DNA from: Agromyces albus
GTDB lineage: Bacteria; Actinomycetota; Actinomycetes; Actinomycetales; Microbacteriaceae
DNA length: 64,000 bases
NCBI RefSeq assembly: GCF_030815405.1
Contig: NZ_JAUSWX010000001.1
Span: 2,046,001-2,110,000, forward strand
Direction of reading: 5' to 3'
How positions within the stretch are numbered: position 1 is the first letter of the stretch; the number at the start of each line of letters is the position of its first letter. Below the pieces are notes generated by a model that ran no database searches, had not been told where the DNA came from, and worked only from the letters and a program-made list of their open reading frames with translations. The position numbers were made by a program, and so were the translations under genes. Of this stretch, positions 62,201-64,000 are shown piece by piece.

Positions 62201-62315
62201 GCACCTCCCACGCGTTGATCGTGAGCGCAGCGCTGTCGCGGTAGAGGGCCGGCTTCACGCGTTCCTCCGAGAACCGGGCGATCCGGGCGCGAACGAGGGC
62301 GGAGTTGTCGTGCAT
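59250..62315 (-). CDS. GH38 alpha-mannosidase
   Basis: A 1021-aa family 38 retaining enzyme. N-terminal beta-domain (1-250), catalytic domain with zinc-binding [27 protein letters not shown] (about 266-290) and nucleophile Asp in [17 protein letters not shown] (about 370), then [49 protein letters not shown] (His near 570 region for zinc), and C-terminal beta-sandwiches. No signal peptide, so it acts on imported manno-oligosaccharides or N-glycan fragments. AGGAG precedes the ATG. It follows two ABC permeases in one operon, separate from the xylose-type island. Confidence 0.93.
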   Translation of the reverse strand: [1021 protein letters not shown]

Positions 62316-62343
62316 GGGAGGCTCCTAGTGGATCGGGTGCGGG

Positions 62344-63180
62344 TCAGCCTTTGACGGCGCCTGCGAGTGCGGACGAACCGCCGAGCACGCGTGAGATGAA
62401 CACGTACAGGGTGATGACGGGAACTGAGTAGAGCAGCGAGAAGGCGGCGAGCTGGCCGTAGGCGACGGTGCCGTATTGCCCGAAGAAGGCGAAGATGCTG
62501 ACCGCGGCGGGGAGCTTGTCGGGCGAGAGCAGCAGCACGAACGGCACGAAGAAGTTCCCCCACGCTCCGATGAACACGAAGATGAACACCACCGCGAGGC
62601 CCGGCCGCATGAGCGGCACGACGACGCGCGTGAGCGTCGTCATCATCGAAGCGCCGTCCATCCACGCGGCCTCCTCGAGGCTGATCGGGACGCTGTCCAT
62701 GAAGCTCTTCGTCATGTAGATGGCCATCGGCAGGCTCGTGGCCGCGAGGAAGAGGATCGTGCCGCCCATGGAGTCGATGAGGTTGAAGGCGACGAAGAGG
62801 CTGTAGACCGGCACCATCATCGCGGTGATCGGCAGGCATGTGCCGAACAGCACCCCGTAGAGGAACGGCTTGTTGATGCGCATCCGGTAGCGCGACAACG
62901 GGTAGGCCGCCAGCACGGCGACGACGACGGTGATGAGGGCGCATCCGCCCGAGAGCACGAGGCTGTTCAGCAGCGGGACGAAGGCCTTCTCGGGCGTCAT
63001 CACGTCGACGAAGTTCTGGAGGGAGACGGCGTCGGGCAGCTTGATCGAGAGGGTCGCGCGTTCGTCGACCGAGGCGAGCACGAGCCAGACGAGCGGCAGC
63101 GCGAAGGCGGCGCCGATGAGCAGCAGCACGCCGTTCGACACGGCGCGGAGACTGCGCCGACTGGGAGAGGTCATGCCCAT
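62344..63180 (-). CDS. Sugar ABC transporter permease, MalG type (mannoside operon)
   Basis: A 278-aa permease with six membrane helices and EAA loop LEEAAWMDGASMMTTLTRVVVPLMRP (about 170-195). The ATG at 63180 (MGMTSPSRRSLRAVSNGVLLLIGAAFALPLVW) lies 2 bp after the stop of the partner permease. It serves the GH38 operon; the ligand is presumed to be a mannose-containing oligosaccharide. Confidence 0.92.
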   Translation of the reverse strand: MGMTSPSRRSLRAVSNGVLLLIGAAFALPLVWLVLASVDERATLSIKLPDAVSLQNFVDVMTPEKAFVPLLNSLVLSGGCALITVVVAVLAAYPLSRYRMRINKPFLYGVLFGTCLPITAMMVPVYSLFVAFNLIDSMGGTILFLAATSLPMAIYMTKSFMDSVPISLEEAAWMDGASMMTTLTRVVVPLMRPGLAVVFIFVFIGAWGNFFVPFVLLLSPDKLPAAVSIFAFFGQYGTVAYGQLAAFSLLYSVPVITLYVFISRVLGGSSALAGAVKG

Positions 63181-63182
63181 GG

Positions 63183-64000
63183 TCAGTCCACCTCCGGCTT
63201 GAGCGCTCGGAGGTACACCACGGAGAACACGGCCCCGACGAGCAGCAGGATCGTGGCGATCGCGGTTCCGAAGCCGAGCTTGCCGAACTGGAACGCCTCC
63301 TGATACGCGAGCACCGGCAGCGTGGAGCTGTCGGTGCCCGGCCCTCCTCCCGTCATGACGAAGATGAGCGTGAACACCGACAGCGTCTGGAGGGTCGTGA
63401 GCATGAGGTTGGTCGAGATGCTGCGCCGGATCATCGGCACGGTGATGAACGCGAGCCGCTGCCATCCGCGGGCCCCGTCGACCTCGGCGGATTCGGTGGT
63501 GATCTCGGGCGGCACGTCCTGCAGCGCCGCCGAGTACACGAGCATCGAGAATGCCGTGCCGCGCCAGATGTTCGCGAGGATCACGGCGAGCATCGGGGTC
63601 GCGTAAAGCCAGTTCGTCCCCTCGAGGCCGACCGAGGCGAGCAGCGTGTTGAGGGTGCCCGTGTCGTTGAAGAACGCATAGGCGGCGAACGAGGCCACGA
63701 TCTCGGGAAGCACCCATGCGGTCACCACGAAGGTGCCGACCATGCCGCGGGTGAACCGGCTCGAGGAGCGCATCAGGATCGCGAGCCCGAGGCCGAGCAC
63801 GTTCTGGCCGACGATCGCCGACGCGACGAGGAACACGAGCGTGAGCATGATCGACTTCGGGAAGTCGGGGTCGGCGAACAGCTCCGCGTAGTTGGCGAAG
63901 CCGACGAACGTCGAACCCTGGGCCGCCGATCCGGTGAGGGATGCGTCGGTGAACGACCCGTAGAACGAGCTGATCACCGGCCCGAGCAGGAAGATCGCGA
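63183..64000 (-). CDS. Sugar ABC transporter permease, MalF type, 5' end outside the window
   Basis: Partial gene: the frame stays open to the window edge (…AIFLLGPVISSFYGSFTDASLTGSAAQG), and the N-terminal segment with the first membrane helix is truncated. Visible helices and the EAA-like loop (ITTESAEVDGARGWQRLAFITVPMIRR) identify it as the MalF-type partner of the gene at 62344. A binding protein is expected just beyond the window. Confidence 0.92.
   Translation of the reverse strand, partial: AIFLLGPVISSFYGSFTDASLTGSAAQGSTFVGFANYAELFADPDFPKSIMLTLVFLVASAIVGQNVLGLGLAILMRSSSRFTRGMVGTFVVTAWVLPEIVASFAAYAFFNDTGTLNTLLASVGLEGTNWLYATPMLAVILANIWRGTAFSMLVYSAALQDVPPEITTESAEVDGARGWQRLAFITVPMIRRSISTNLMLTTLQTLSVFTLIFVMTGGGPGTDSSTLPVLAYQEAFQFGKLGFGTAIATILLLVGAVFSVVYLRALKPEVD

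Noticed and set aside
1..64000. CRISPR array, integrase, transposase or phage genes marking the islands
   Set aside because: No regular repeats with spacers and no recognisable recombinase motifs were seen; island boundaries are simple gene junctions.

Overview
The window is very GC-rich DNA with actinobacterial gene content and codon use. It has frequent GTG starts, ATGA/GTGA stop-start overlaps, TAnnnT-type leaderless promoters, sugar ABC importers without their own ATPase, and many LacI/ROK regulators. It most resembles a Microbacteriaceae chromosome (an Agromyces- or Microbacterium-like organism); that placement rests on gene style and order, not on a database match. I see no tRNA, rRNA, CRISPR array, integrase or transposase.

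Backbone. A housekeeping translation/secretion/repair series lies on the minus strand in an ancestral-looking order from high to low coordinates: mutM, smc, ftsY, ffh, rpsP, KH protein, rimM, trmD, rplS. In this genome the series is broken by accessory blocks: map plus a nitrite-reductase/siroheme operon (1.2-9.1 kb); a carboxylate-amine ligase, FemX-like, spermidine-synthase-like, LVIVD and DUF305 block (11.5-17.3 kb); a 30-kb plant-polysaccharide island (18.9-48.3 kb); an LLM oxidoreductase/GH13 pair (49.7-52.4 kb); a GNAT and an NmrA-like gene (56.1-58.2 kb); and an alpha-mannosidase/ABC operon (59.2 kb to the window end).

Nitrogen/siroheme region. nirB, nirD, a fused siroheme synthase, a HemD-winged-helix fusion and a CbiX chelatase form one overlapping plus-strand operon. 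A second CbiX gene converges on it. Both transcription units have GlnR-like sequences upstream.

Sugar island. A minus-strand operon carries a solute-binding protein, two permeases, a GH31 alpha-xylosidase, a GH1 beta-glucosidase and a ROK regulator. It lies next to a lacI gene that is divergent from a GH3-GH43 pair. Then come two LplB/YtcP-type permeases and two close paralogous binding proteins, a YesL-LacI pair, a GH95-like remnant, a GH42-GH3 pair, and xylA-xylB. None of the glycosidases has a visible signal peptide, so hydrolysis is probably cytoplasmic. Alpha-xylosidase, beta-galactosidase, beta-glucosidases, a former alpha-fucosidase and the xylose pathway together suggest import and stepwise dismantling of xyloglucan- or xylan-type oligosaccharides. 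Two LacI proteins with the same recognition-helix core, and six near-identical operators (core GAAGCGnTTC), appear to unite most of the island.

Most notable details: (i) a tandem duplication of promoter, leader ORF, permeases and binding protein in which the second copy lost its permeases but kept the promoter, a scar and an intact binding protein; (ii) a small leader ORF coupled by ATGA to the permease, and a chimeric version coupled by ATGA to the second binding protein; (iii) a beta-trefoil-like insertion in one GH3 enzyme; (iv) paired 14-bp palindromes over the NmrA-like gene promoter; (v) a one-base frameshift in the GH13 gene.
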